A stretch of DNA of 64,000 bases, taken from Antarctobacter aquimaris (GTDB taxonomy: Bacteria; Pseudomonadota; Alphaproteobacteria; Rhodobacterales; Rhodobacteraceae). Under the pieces are notes generated by a model that had not been told where the DNA came from, ran no database searches, and was given only the letters and a program-made list of their open reading frames with translations. Below are positions 42,388 through 51,389 of this stretch, piece by piece. Location of the stretch: contig NZ_FXYF01000017.1 of the NCBI RefSeq assembly GCF_900184945.1, forward strand, positions 1 through 64,000, in the 5' to 3' direction. A program made the translations under genes and the position numbers. Each line of letters opens with the position of its first letter. The first letter of the stretch is position 1.

Positions 42388-44504
42388 GTCTTCGCCAAAT
42401 AATCCCTGTCCTGCTGCTGGCCGTCTTCTGCGCTCCCCAGGGCCAGGGCGCGATGGCCGCTTCTTCGGAGGAATATCAGAGTACTCCGCTCACGGCCCGT
42501 CTCGTCACCGCTCAGGACGGCATACCGGGCGATACCCGGAGCCTGTCGGCAGGGCTACATCTGAAACTGAACGAGAAGTGGAAGACCTATTGGCGCTCTC
42601 CGGGCGAGGTCGGAATTCCACCCTCCGTCGACTGGAGCGGCTCGGAGAACGTCGAGGATATCGAGTTTCTCTGGCCAGCTCCGACGCGTTTCACGGCATT
42701 CGGCATCGAGAATTTCGGCTACACGGGCAACGTTGTGTTCCCACTGCGGATCACCCTGAAGAACAGCGGGGCCCCCGCGACGCTTCGGGCGCAGGTCAAG
42801 TTGCTGGTCTGTTCGGACATCTGTGTTCCCGAAGAGTTTTCGCTTGGCCTGACACTTGAGAACGGCACGGGCATAGACCAGGGCGCGGCAGAGCTCATCA
42901 GCACCTACGCCGAACGGGTTCCGGCCGATGCGGATACCGAAGGCGTTCGGGTCGCAGAGGCTTTCATCGACGACGACCTCAAGGAATTGCAGGTCAGCAT
43001 ACGTGTCGACGCACCGCTTCAATCCCCGGACGTCTTTCCCGAACTCGGTGCCGGGTTTGCAATGGGCAAGCCGGATATCCGCCTGGGCGAGCAGAACCGG
43101 TTGCTTTGGGCGCGCCTGCCGATCCTTGCCGCGGATCCCGGCTCTCTCGAGCCGCCGAGGATCACGGTCACGGATGGCCCAGACCGGTCCTTTACAGTCC
43201 TCGCGGATCGCGCGACACAAGACCTGCCGCCGCCCTATCGGCGTGCCGCAACGAATCCCGACACCTTGGATATGGTTTGGATCGCAGCCATCGCGCTGCT
43301 CGGTGGGCTCGTTCTGAACGTGATGCCCTGCGTCCTGCCGGTGCTGTCGATCAAGCTGTCATCGCTGGTTCGCCACTCGGACATCCCGAGATCCCGTGTC
43401 CGAACCGGTTTCCTGGCGTCCGCAGCCGGGGCGATGGGCTTCATGTGGGGGCTGGCATTGGTGCTGTGGGGCCTTCAAAGGTTGGGGATGAGCGTGGGTT
43501 GGGGGCTGCAATTCCAGAACCCGCTGTTCATCTCGATCATGATCATGGTGTTGCTTATCTTCTCGGCGAACCTCTTTGGCGCCTTCGAGTTCTCCTTGCC
43601 GTCGGGCCTGCAGACCCGACTGGCCGGCGCAGGTGGGCGTGAGGGATACTCGGCGGATTTCTTTACGGGGATGTTCGGCGCGGTCATGGCCACGCCGTGC
43701 TCGGCACCGTTTCTCGGAACGGCCGTGGCTTTCGCCCTGGCCGGGAGGGGCGTGGATATCCTGGTCGTGTTCACGGCGCTCGGCCTTGGACTGTCGGCGC
43801 CCTACCTTGCTGTTGCTGCGTTTCCCGGCATCATCGCCTTCATGCCCAGACCGGGTCGCTGGATGATGGCCATAAAGCTGGGAATGGGACTACTGCTGTT
43901 GGTGACGGCGCTGTGGCTGTTCCGGGTTCTGGCTGGCGTCGCGGGTGAGCGTGCCGTCTGGGCCGTTGCCGTCTTCGCCAGCGTAGGCATCCTTGCCGTG
44001 TCCATCCCGGGTCTGCGCCTGCAATTGAAGTGGCCCCTGACGGCGGCCAGCTTCGTTCTTGCCGTGGTCGTCGGACCCTACCTGCAGCAACCTGCAGCCC
44101 CGCAAGAGGGCACGAAGGAAGCTCTGTCGTGGGTTCCATTCGACAGGGGCGAGATCGCCAGACGGGTTTCGGCCGGAGAAGTCGTCTTTGTCGATGTGAC
44201 GGCGGACTGGTGCCTGACCTGCAAGGCAAACAAGGCATTAGTCATCGAACGCGATCCCGTCCGCACGGCGCTAGAGGCAGAAAGCGTCACCGCGATGCAG
44301 GCCGACTGGACCAGACCAGACGCGCGCATAGCACGTTATCTTGAAAGCTACGGACGCTACGGCATTCCGTTCAACGCCGTCTACGGCCCGGCCGCCCCCA
44401 ACGGCATCGTCCTGTCCGAGTTGCTAACCTCCGCGGACGTCATGGATGCCCTGACCCGGGCCGGGACTGCCGCACTGGCGCAACAGGGTGCCGGACAGGA
44501 CTGA
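42381..44504 (+). CDS. DsbD/ScsB-type thiol:disulphide interchange protein
   Basis: This 707-residue protein moves electrons from cytoplasmic thioredoxin to the periplasm. It has a signal peptide, an N-terminal beta-sheet domain with CSDIC near residue 145, a central membrane domain of about eight helices (from residue 300; VMPCVLPVLSIK is the first CxxC-like redox helix, and ATPCSAPFLG the second), and a C-terminal thioredoxin domain with the site WCLTCK near residue 612. The N-terminal domain is the longer ScsB/DipZ form tied to copper stress. It overlaps the DsbA gene. A broken copy of its last part occurs at 55546. Confidence 0.92.
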   Translation: MLGLRQIIPVLLLAVFCAPQGQGAMAASSEEYQSTPLTARLVTAQDGIPGDTRSLSAGLHLKLNEKWKTYWRSPGEVGIPPSVDWSGSENVEDIEFLWPAPTRFTAFGIENFGYTGNVVFPLRITLKNSGAPATLRAQVKLLVCSDICVPEEFSLGLTLENGTGIDQGAAELISTYAERVPADADTEGVRVAEAFIDDDLKELQVSIRVDAPLQSPDVFPELGAGFAMGKPDIRLGEQNRLLWARLPILAADPGSLEPPRITVTDGPDRSFTVLADRATQDLPPPYRRAATNPDTLDMVWIAAIALLGGLVLNVMPCVLPVLSIKLSSLVRHSDIPRSRVRTGFLASAAGAMGFMWGLALVLWGLQRLGMSVGWGLQFQNPLFISIMIMVLLIFSANLFGAFEFSLPSGLQTRLAGAGGREGYSADFFTGMFGAVMATPCSAPFLGTAVAFALAGRGVDILVVFTALGLGLSAPYLAVAAFPGIIAFMPRPGRWMMAIKLGMGLLLLVTALWLFRVLAGVAGERAVWAVAVFASVGILAVSIPGLRLQLKWPLTAASFVLAVVVGPYLQQPAAPQEGTKEALSWVPFDRGEIARRVSAGEVVFVDVTADWCLTCKANKALVIERDPVRTALEAESVTAMQADWTRPDARIARYLESYGRYGIPFNAVYGPAAPNGIVLSELLTSADVMDALTRAGTAALAQQGAGQD

Positions 44505-44531
44505 TAGCCTGCCCGGTCCCTCGCAGGTCAT

Positions 44532-45683
44532 TCACCCGCCGAGTTGTTCCAGAGCCTCACGAACCACGGCCCTGCGCGGATCGTCGGACGGCATTTCCTC
44601 GAGAAGCGCCTGCGCCTTCCGGTATGCCTCGATCGCGAGGTTGCGTTCCTGAAGAACGCTGTACGCGTTCGCAAGTCTCATCCAGCCGTCCAAGTCCTCC
44701 GGATCGTCTTCGAGGCGGGCGGCAAGACGCGAGACCATCGAGCGGATGAAATCTGCGCGATCCTCGTCGGTCATGTCCGCCGCCGCCGCAACATCCGCCG
44801 CAGACGGTCCGGGTTGCCGTCCCCGGGCCATTGGCGTCTGAAACGCGGGCAGCCCTTCCTCTGCGGCGATCCGGTTGATCTGCTGCGCATAGACCTCCAT
44901 CCAGGGAGCAAAGGTCTCTTCTTCGTCCAGGCGCGACAGGAGCAGTTCGTATGCCTTGCGCGGTTGTTCCCTTTGCAGGAAATAGAGCGACTGGAAATAC
45001 GTCGCCGCAGGATTGCGCGGGTCGAGTTCGAGCGCGCGGTCGATCTCGCGCAACGCCTTCGGTATCACGACGCCATCATTGGCGATCACCACCGCCTCGG
45101 CAAGCATCGAGAACGTCGCGGATGTCGCGTCGGGACGCTTGGCTACGGTTTCGAAGGCCGCGATCGCTTCGTCGAGGCGGCCCATCCGTTGATAGGTCTG
45201 CCCCAACAGCATCCAGCCTTCGCTTGGACCGCCATCCGGGTCCGTTATCAAACGCTCGCGCAGACGGGCGGCAAGCTCTGTCACCTCGGCGTTCTGGGCG
45301 CGCTCCTCCGTCCGCTCGGCAAAAGCGAGTGACGGAATATCGGGCGAACCCATGGCCGTGTAATAGACAACGGCGAAAAGAGGCGCGAAAATCGCAGCGA
45401 TAAGGATGCCCTTTCGTCCGCCGGCCGCCCCGTTTGCGGGCGCGCTTTCCGACTGGCGAAGCGTCGACAGGATGCGCTTCTTGATTTCCAGCTGCGCGGC
45501 CTGAGCTTCCGCTTCGGAAATCAGTCCTCTGTCGAGGTCGCGTTGCACCTCCTGCATTTGATCGGCAAGGATTTTCGGCACGGTATCACTTCGTGTCAGC
45601 ATCCCCGAGCCCGCCATCCGCACCGGGTAGAGAACGATGGCAAAGGCGACCAGTGAAAGGATGGCGAAAGTAGCCCAGATCAT
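44532..45683 (-). CDS. ccmI: CcmI, apocytochrome c chaperone of cytochrome maturation
   Basis: This 383-residue protein is CcmI (CycH), which holds the unfolded cytochrome and hands it to CcmF/H for haem attachment. It has two membrane helices (about residues 4-21 and 94-113) and a periplasmic TPR region (GWMLLGQTYQRMGRLDEAIA near residue 155 and others). Its start overlaps the ccmH stop by four bases. It is the last gene of the row RR-HK-SHOCT-ccmF-ccmG-ccmH-ccmI. A decayed copy is at 57713. Confidence 0.93.
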   Translation of the reverse strand: MIWATFAILSLVAFAIVLYPVRMAGSGMLTRSDTVPKILADQMQEVQRDLDRGLISEAEAQAAQLEIKKRILSTLRQSESAPANGAAGGRKGILIAAIFAPLFAVVYYTAMGSPDIPSLAFAERTEERAQNAEVTELAARLRERLITDPDGGPSEGWMLLGQTYQRMGRLDEAIAAFETVAKRPDATSATFSMLAEAVVIANDGVVIPKALREIDRALELDPRNPAATYFQSLYFLQREQPRKAYELLLSRLDEEETFAPWMEVYAQQINRIAAEEGLPAFQTPMARGRQPGPSAADVAAAADMTDEDRADFIRSMVSRLAARLEDDPEDLDGWMRLANAYSVLQERNLAIEAYRKAQALLEEMPSDDPRRAVVREALEQLGG

Positions 45684-46153
45684 GGAGCGTCTCCTGCGTC
45701 ACTGTTCCTGAGAAATTCGGAAACCGTTTTCTCGTCATCCTCGTTCAGCGCCGAAACCACTTCGGGCTTTCGATTGCGGGACAGGACAACGAAACCGGTC
45801 AACAGCCCGATCAGGATGAAGCCGACCGGCGCGAACCAGAGCGCGTAGGTCGATAGTTCCAGTGGCGGTTTCAGCAACACGTAATCGCCATAACGCGCGC
45901 GGATGTATTCGATGACCTCGGCATCGCTGTCTCCGGCAAGCAGGCGTTCCCGGACAAGCAGGCGCAAATCGCGAGCAACGCCCGCATTCGAACTGTCGAT
46001 GTCCTGGTTCTGGCAGACAACGCACCTGAGCTCCTTCGAAATCTCGCGAGCGCGCGCCTCGAGCGCCGCATCCTCGAGCATCTCGTCCGGTTCAACCGCT
46101 CCGGCCGTGAATGGGAACAGGGCGATGGCAAGAGCCAACAATAGCCTTTTCAT
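45680..46153 (-). CDS. ccmH: CcmH, thiol-reducing haem ligation protein
   Basis: This 157-residue protein is CcmH (CycL), which keeps the apocytochrome CxxCH cysteines reduced for haem ligation. It has a signal peptide, the redox motif LRCVVCQNQD near residues 42-51, a three-helix bundle, and a C-terminal membrane helix (FAPVGFILIGLLTGFVVL). It overlaps ccmG and ccmI by four bases each. A decayed copy with an altered motif is at 58416. Confidence 0.95.
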   Translation of the reverse strand: MKRLLLALAIALFPFTAGAVEPDEMLEDAALEARAREISKELRCVVCQNQDIDSSNAGVARDLRLLVRERLLAGDSDAEVIEYIRARYGDYVLLKPPLELSTYALWFAPVGFILIGLLTGFVVLSRNRKPEVVSALNEDDEKTVSEFLRNSDAGDAP

Positions 46154-46716
46154 GATCCGGTTCCGGTCCTGATTGCGCCTGCCTGGTTCAGGGCCCGCAT
46201 GAAACGGGCCTCGGCCTCCGGTCCCACGACCGGCCCGACATACCTGAAAAGGACGACCCCGTTGCCATCGACGATGAAGGTTTCAGGCACGCCGGACAGC
46301 CCCCATTCGATGCCGGTGCGGCCCGTCAGGTCCGAGCCGATCCGTTCGTAGGGATTGCCGAGGTCGCTTAACCATTTCGCGGCATCCTCGGCCTTGTTCT
46401 TGTAGTTGATGCCGAACAGCCGGATGCCGTCCCGTTCGACCAGCCGTGTCAGAACCGCATGTTCCGCCCGGCAGGGGACACACCACGAGGCAAACACGTT
46501 CACGACGACGGCCCGGTCGTTCGAAACGAGGTCACTCCGGGACAGGCCCGGTCTGTCGACCCCTTCGACCGGACCGAGGTCGAATTCTGGCACGGGTTGA
46601 GAGATCAGAACCGAGGGGATCTCGCTGGGATCCCGATCCGGATTGAGCCCCCAGAGGAAGAAACCACCGAAAATGACAGCCGCCAGCAGCGGCAATACTG
46701 CGATCACGCGTCTCAT
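46150..46716 (-). CDS. ccmG: CcmG/DsbE thioredoxin-like protein
   Basis: This 188-residue protein is CcmG, a membrane-anchored thioredoxin-like reductant for cytochrome maturation. It has an N-terminal anchor (VIAVLPLLAAVIFGGFFLWG), the redox site WCVPCRAEH near residue 78 and the cis-proline region GVPETFIVDG near 147. DsbD normally supplies its electrons, and dsbD is close by on the other strand. It lies eight bases after ccmF and overlaps ccmH. Confidence 0.93.
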   Translation of the reverse strand: MRRVIAVLPLLAAVIFGGFFLWGLNPDRDPSEIPSVLISQPVPEFDLGPVEGVDRPGLSRSDLVSNDRAVVVNVFASWCVPCRAEHAVLTRLVERDGIRLFGINYKNKAEDAAKWLSDLGNPYERIGSDLTGRTGIEWGLSGVPETFIVDGNGVVLFRYVGPVVGPEAEARFMRALNQAGAIRTGTGS

Positions 46717-46724
46717 GCTTGCTC

Positions 46725-48725
46725 CTATTCGGCTGGCACGGCATCGCTTGCCGCGGTCTTGGTGCGGCGCGGGGCACCGACGCGCAGGCGGCGATCCGAC
46801 AAGGACAACACCCCGCCGAGGACCAAGAGGGAAGTGCCGATCCAGATCAGGTTGACCAGCGGTTCGTATAGAATGCGCAAGGTCCAGGCCCCGGCATTGT
46901 TGACCTGGTCGGAGGCAGGCTCGGCGATCGACGTGTAAAGATCCCCGGCCAGAGTGGAGCGGATGGCGGATTCCGTCGTCGTTGATCGCGCGACGGGATA
47001 GGTTCGGCGTTCAGGGAATAGCGTGGTGACAAGCTCCCCGTCGCGGCGAACCACCAACGTTCCACGGTCTGCAAGGTAGTTCGGGCCCCGAACCCGCTCG
47101 ACTCCCTGAAAGGTGATATCGAATCCGGCGATCGAAACCTCTGTGCCGGGTGCCGCAAATACGATTTCCTCGCTTTTCCAAGCGCTGGAGCCGATCATCC
47201 CCAGCATCAGGACCGCGACGCCCGCATGCCCAAGGGTCATCCCGTGGGATGCCCGAGGCAGGTTGCCCGCGCGTGTGACCGCGTCCCGAAACGGAACCTC
47301 GAACAAGCGGATCCGCAGCGCCCATTCCCGCAACGTGGCCAGGAGAAGCCAGAGCGCGGCGAGGATCGCAAGATAGGCCATGAAGGGGCCGCCGTTAAGG
47401 AGATACCAGGAGGCGAGAGTGGCCAGCAAGGACAGGACCGCGACAAAGCGAACGCGGTCCAGCAGCCCGGCAATGTCCGCGCGTTTCCAGGACAGAAGCG
47501 GACCCAGCCCCATGAACCCCACGAGCAGCAGCATCATCGGAATGAAGGCTGCGTTGAAGAACGGCGGCCCGACAGAGATCTTTTCACCGGTCACTGCCTC
47601 GAGGATCAGCGGGTAAAGCGTGCCGAAGAGGACGGACCCCGTGGCAGCCGCGAGAATGATGTTGTTGACCAGCAGGCCAGCCTCTCGACTGACCGGGCGG
47701 AACAAGCCGCCGCCCTCCATCCCGGGCGCGCGCCAGGCGTAGAGCGCCAGCGAACCGCCGATGGAAACGGCAAGCAGACCGAGGATGTACAAACCGCGTT
47801 CCGGATCGACGGCAAAGGCGTGGACCGATGTCAACAGCCCGGACCGGACGATGAAGGTTCCGAGGAGCGAAAGCGAAAAGGTCAGGATAGCCAGTAGGAT
47901 CGTCCAGCTTTTGAACGCATCGCGCTTTTCCGTGACGATGGCGGAGTGCAGCAACGCCGTCCCCAGCAGCCACGGCATGAAACTGACGTTCTCGACCGGG
48001 TCCCAGAACCACCAGCCGCCCCAGCCCAGCTCGTAGTAGGCCCACCAGGACCCAAGCGCGATCCCGGCGGTCAGGCTCACCCAGGCGGCCAGTGTCCAGG
48101 GTCGGACCCAGCGCGCCCACGCCGGATCGACGCGGCCCTCGATCAACGCGGCCACAGCGAAGGAGAAAACGATGGAGAAGCCGACATAGCCGAAATAGAG
48201 CAGCGGCGGATGCATCGCCAAACCCACGTCCTGCAACAAAGGGTTGAGATCGTTGCCGTCCAGAGGCGGCGGGAAGACCCGCTCGAAAGGATTCGAGGTC
48301 AGCAGGAGAAACGACAGGAACCCGACGCTGATCCAGGCCTGGACGGACAGCGTGCGCGCCTTGGTCTCGGCCGGGATGTTCGATCCCAGTCCGGCGACAC
48401 CGGCGCCGAATACCGTCAGGATCAAAACCCAGAGCAGCAAGGAGCCCTCATGGCTGCCCCAAGTCCCGGCAACCTTGTACAGCATCGGTTTTAGGGAATG
48501 CGAGTTCTCGACGACGTTCCTGACGGTGAAGTCGCTAACGATGAAGGCGTGCATCAGGGCCGAAAATGCGACCGCCACGAACAGTACCTGGCCGATCGCT
48601 GTGGCCTGAGCGGATTTCATCAGGACGGCGTTCCTGCGCGATGCTCCAAGGATTGGCAGCACACTTTGCAGCAATGCCAGGGCAAGCGCCAACGCGAGCG
48701 CGAAGTGACCGATTTCCGGGTACAT
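46725..48725 (-). CDS. ccmF: CcmF, cytochrome c haem lyase subunit
   Basis: This 666-residue membrane protein is CcmF, the core of the haem ligation complex. It has about 15 membrane helices and the tryptophan-rich WWD motif GWGGWWFWDPVENVSFMPWL near residues 240-259, which binds haem with CcmE. Length is normal. It is in a row with ccmG, ccmH and ccmI, but ccmA-E (haem export and chaperone) are absent from the window, so it must rely on a set elsewhere in the genome. Confidence 0.96.
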   Translation of the reverse strand: MYPEIGHFALALALALALLQSVLPILGASRRNAVLMKSAQATAIGQVLFVAVAFSALMHAFIVSDFTVRNVVENSHSLKPMLYKVAGTWGSHEGSLLLWVLILTVFGAGVAGLGSNIPAETKARTLSVQAWISVGFLSFLLLTSNPFERVFPPPLDGNDLNPLLQDVGLAMHPPLLYFGYVGFSIVFSFAVAALIEGRVDPAWARWVRPWTLAAWVSLTAGIALGSWWAYYELGWGGWWFWDPVENVSFMPWLLGTALLHSAIVTEKRDAFKSWTILLAILTFSLSLLGTFIVRSGLLTSVHAFAVDPERGLYILGLLAVSIGGSLALYAWRAPGMEGGGLFRPVSREAGLLVNNIILAAATGSVLFGTLYPLILEAVTGEKISVGPPFFNAAFIPMMLLLVGFMGLGPLLSWKRADIAGLLDRVRFVAVLSLLATLASWYLLNGGPFMAYLAILAALWLLLATLREWALRIRLFEVPFRDAVTRAGNLPRASHGMTLGHAGVAVLMLGMIGSSAWKSEEIVFAAPGTEVSIAGFDITFQGVERVRGPNYLADRGTLVVRRDGELVTTLFPERRTYPVARSTTTESAIRSTLAGDLYTSIAEPASDQVNNAGAWTLRILYEPLVNLIWIGTSLLVLGGVLSLSDRRLRVGAPRRTKTAASDAVPAE

Positions 48726-48787
48726 TGTCTTCCTCTCTTCTGTGCCGCCTACTTCCGCGGCGCATGGGCGAATGGGTCAAAACCCGC

Positions 48788-49093
48788 TCACTCCTCCAGA
48801 GTCGCTTTCAGACGCCTGTACTCTTCTTCGTCGATCTCGCCCTTTGCGAAGCGCAGCTGCAGGGCGTCCAGGGCTTTCGTCTCGCGAGGTTGTGTGGGCG
48901 CATCGCGCAGTCTGAGGACGACAAACACGATCAGAGCGATGACCGCGCCCCAGAAGATCACCATTGTCAATCCGCCCATGAAACCGAACCCTCCTCCCCA
49001 CATGTGGCCTACCCAGGAACCTTCGGCATCAGCGCGCGCCATGCTCGCCTGCAAGACGGCCGGACCCGTCAATGCGTATTTCAGATGTCTCAT
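48788..49093 (-). CDS. small SHOCT-domain membrane protein
   Basis: This 101-residue protein has a membrane helix (GLTMVIFWGAVIALIVFVVL, about residues 41-60), a Gly/Trp-rich stretch before it (HMWGGGFGFMGG), and a C-terminal SHOCT motif (KALDALQLRFAKGEIDEEEY followed by RRLK). Such small proteins are frequent in copper clusters; the role is unknown. The start at 49093 has an AAAGGAG site and lies inside the sensor kinase gene, so the first 65 bases are shared in two frames. Confidence 0.82.
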   Translation of the reverse strand: MRHLKYALTGPAVLQASMARADAEGSWVGHMWGGGFGFMGGLTMVIFWGAVIALIVFVVLRLRDAPTQPRETKALDALQLRFAKGEIDEEEYRRLKATLEE

Positions 49094-50495
49094 CGTGTTC
49101 TCCTTTAAAGCTAGCCGCGCCGCCGACGGGCAGTGTAATGACCGCACGAAGACCGCCGCCGGCGCGGTTCATCAGGCAGATGTCGCCGCCATGGGACCGG
49201 ATGATTGTCCGCGCGATCGAAAGTCCGAGTCCGTAGCCCCCCGTCTCCAGCGATCTCGATTCCTCGAGGCGGTAGAACGGGTCGAAGACTTTCTCCAACT
49301 GCTCCTCCGGGATGCCCGGTCCGGTATCGTCGATGTTCAGCGCCAGTTCCGATCCCTTGACGGTCCAGCCGACACGCACGTCTCCACCGTATCGATCGGC
49401 GTTTTCGACCAGATTGCGGAGCGCCCGCCGGAAAGCATTCGGCCTGACGCTGAGGTAGAGATCGGGTCCATCGACCAGCGCAAAGCCGACAGCCATGTCC
49501 GCGCGCAAATTCTCAAGAAATGTGCGCAGGTCTACCGGTTCCGTTTCCTCCGTTCCGGTCAGGCCCTGGGCGAAGGTCAGCGTCGCTTCCACCATGCCCT
49601 GCATTTCCTCGACGGAGGCAATCAGGCTTTCGCGGGTATCGTCCTCATCGACAAGTTCGGCGCGGACACGCATTGCCGTGAGAGGAGACCGGAGATCGTG
49701 ACCGAGAGCGGCCAGCATGCGTGTCCGATCGTTGACGAAGCGCGTCAGCCGCGCCTGCATCCTGTTGAAGGCGACAGTGAGGTCTTGAACCTCTCGCGAA
49801 CCTGCCGCCGGCAACTCGGAGACGTCTTCGCCGCGGCCCAGTCTATCCGCAGTGATGGACAAGAGGCGCAGTGGCCGCGTCAGGCGGGTCAGTACGAACC
49901 AACAGACCGCCACGAGGAGCAGGCCGGTTGAGATTACGAAGGTAACGAATGAGTAGAACGGCCATTGAAGCGGTGGTCGCTCGAAGCGGGTTCCGACGTT
50001 GAGCCATTCCCCACCCCGGATCGCGATCGACAGGTTCATTTCGACCGCGTTCAGCTCCCCCCGCATCATGACCATGTGCATCTCTGCCATTTCGTCGGAC
50101 AGGTTGGGCAAAGGTCTCAGTTCGCCTTCTACCTCATGCAGTTCCACACGAATGTCGCGGCTGTAACTGTCGTTCATGAGTGCGCGGATCCGGCCTTCGA
50201 CGATTCCGCCATCCGAATGGCCCGTATGCTCAACGGCTGGCACCTCGGACAGATAGAAACGGATCAAGGGAGAATTCGCTGCTCTCAGGATCGACTCCTT
50301 CAGGTCGGTCGGGGCCTCCTCGATGAGCAGCGCAACATTGGCAGCGCGACCGGCCGCCTCAAAGCCGATCGCCGCCCTGATGGCCAGGCTGCGCTCATCG
50401 GCGAACAGGAAGAAACTCACCACTTGCGCCAGGACTAGGGTCGCGATGACAACCAGGGTCAATTGTCCGGAGAGAGAGTTCACAAAGCGGGACAT
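49029..50495 (-). CDS. sensor histidine kinase, copper-type two-component system
   Basis: This 488-residue protein is a membrane sensor kinase of the EnvZ/CusS class. It has two membrane helices (about residues 11-30 and 182-203) with a periplasmic sensor of about 150 residues, a HAMP domain, the dimerisation histidine in LGHDLRSPLTAMR near residue 265, and the ATPase domain (NLVENADRYGG, DTGPGIP, GYGLGLSIA). The sensor has a Met/His-rich part, EMAEMHMVMMRGELNAVEM near residues 138-156, which suggests copper binding. Its tail of about 30 residues after the ATPase fold overlaps the next gene. Its start overlaps the regulator stop (TGATG). Confidence 0.92.
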   Translation of the reverse strand: MSRFVNSLSGQLTLVVIATLVLAQVVSFFLFADERSLAIRAAIGFEAAGRAANVALLIEEAPTDLKESILRAANSPLIRFYLSEVPAVEHTGHSDGGIVEGRIRALMNDSYSRDIRVELHEVEGELRPLPNLSDEMAEMHMVMMRGELNAVEMNLSIAIRGGEWLNVGTRFERPPLQWPFYSFVTFVISTGLLLVAVCWFVLTRLTRPLRLLSITADRLGRGEDVSELPAAGSREVQDLTVAFNRMQARLTRFVNDRTRMLAALGHDLRSPLTAMRVRAELVDEDDTRESLIASVEEMQGMVEATLTFAQGLTGTEETEPVDLRTFLENLRADMAVGFALVDGPDLYLSVRPNAFRRALRNLVENADRYGGDVRVGWTVKGSELALNIDDTGPGIPEEQLEKVFDPFYRLEESRSLETGGYGLGLSIARTIIRSHGGDICLMNRAGGGLRAVITLPVGGAASFKGEHDETSEIRIDGSGRLAGEHGAR

Positions 50496-51217
50496 CACGG
50501 GGCTTCCACGACGTCGGCGGCCAGGCAGTATCCACCATTTCGGACGGTCTTGATGATGCTCGGGCGCAAGACGTCCGGTTCGATCTTGCGGCGCAGGCGG
50601 CTGATTTGGTTATCTATCGTTCGATCCATCGGACCCGCGCTCCGCCCCGCGGTCAGGTCCAGCAGTTGCTCACGGCTGAGCACCATACGCCGCCTTTCAA
50701 GCAGCACGGTCAGGAGTTTGAACTCAGACGTGGTCAAGGGCGCCTCGGCGCCGCTGTCTTCGATCAGGACCTGGCGATCCGTGTCTAGAATAAGATGCGC
50801 AAACCGAACACGCTTGCCGCCCAACCCGCCTGCCACTGGGTCTTCGCGGGAACTCCGCCTTAAAACGGACTTGATCCTTGCAAGCAGTTCGCGCGGGTTG
50901 AACGGTTTTGCCAGGTAGTCATCCGCACCGATTTCAAGGCCAACGATCCGGTCGGTGTCCGCACCAAGCGCGGTCAACATGATGATCGGAAGCCTTCCGG
51001 TGGGTGCCAGCCGGCGGCATACCGAAAGACCGTCTTCGCCCGGCATCATCACGTCGAGGACGAGCAGATCGTACTGTCCGGTCACAAGTTTCGCGTCCAT
51101 CTCGACAGCATCCTTGGCGACGGTTGCGCGCATCCCGTTCTTTTCCAGGAAGCGCGCAACACTCTCACGGATCTGCGCGTGGTCGTCCACAATAAGAATG
51201 TGCGGCGGTGGTCCCAT
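50495..51217 (-). CDS. OmpR-family response regulator
   Basis: This 240-residue protein has an N-terminal receiver (HILIVDDHAQIRESV, phospho-acceptor Asp in LLVLDVMMPGEDG near residue 55, and KPF near 105) and a C-terminal winged helix (PLTTSEFKLLTVLLERRRMV, RTIDNQISRLRRKIE). It is the partner of the sensor kinase and first gene of the row that continues into ccmFGHI. Its likely binding site is the direct repeat at 51264 and 41000. Confidence 0.94.
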   Translation of the reverse strand: MGPPPHILIVDDHAQIRESVARFLEKNGMRATVAKDAVEMDAKLVTGQYDLLVLDVMMPGEDGLSVCRRLAPTGRLPIIMLTALGADTDRIVGLEIGADDYLAKPFNPRELLARIKSVLRRSSREDPVAGGLGGKRVRFAHLILDTDRQVLIEDSGAEAPLTTSEFKLLTVLLERRRMVLSREQLLDLTAGRSAGPMDRTIDNQISRLRRKIEPDVLRPSIIKTVRNGGYCLAADVVEAP

Positions 51218-51263
51218 GAAGTTCTTCTTAGATTAGGTAGCCAATCGGTTTCATGGGGTGTTT

Positions 51264-51310
51264 TGTAGCGGTTTGTATCAAGGCCGTCTCTTGCGACAGA
51301 CGGATACAAA
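51264..51310. promoter_or_regulatory. direct and inverted repeats, candidate regulator boxes (site 2)
   Basis: TGTAGC-GGTT-TGTATC (51264-51279) differs by one base from the direct repeat at 41000. A copy of the half-site on the other strand (GATACA, 51303-51308) completes a larger inverted structure with TTTGTATC and GATACAAA as arms. The segment lies in the 172-base divergent region between the response regulator and the EF-hand gene, as expected for autoregulation. Confidence 0.6.
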
Positions 51311-51389
51311 TCCCTGGCTGCGGCGGCTTCAATTCCGGTGTCTGAATACAAAGCTGAGAGTTGTAGGCTAGCAAGCAAAGGAGGCTGCC

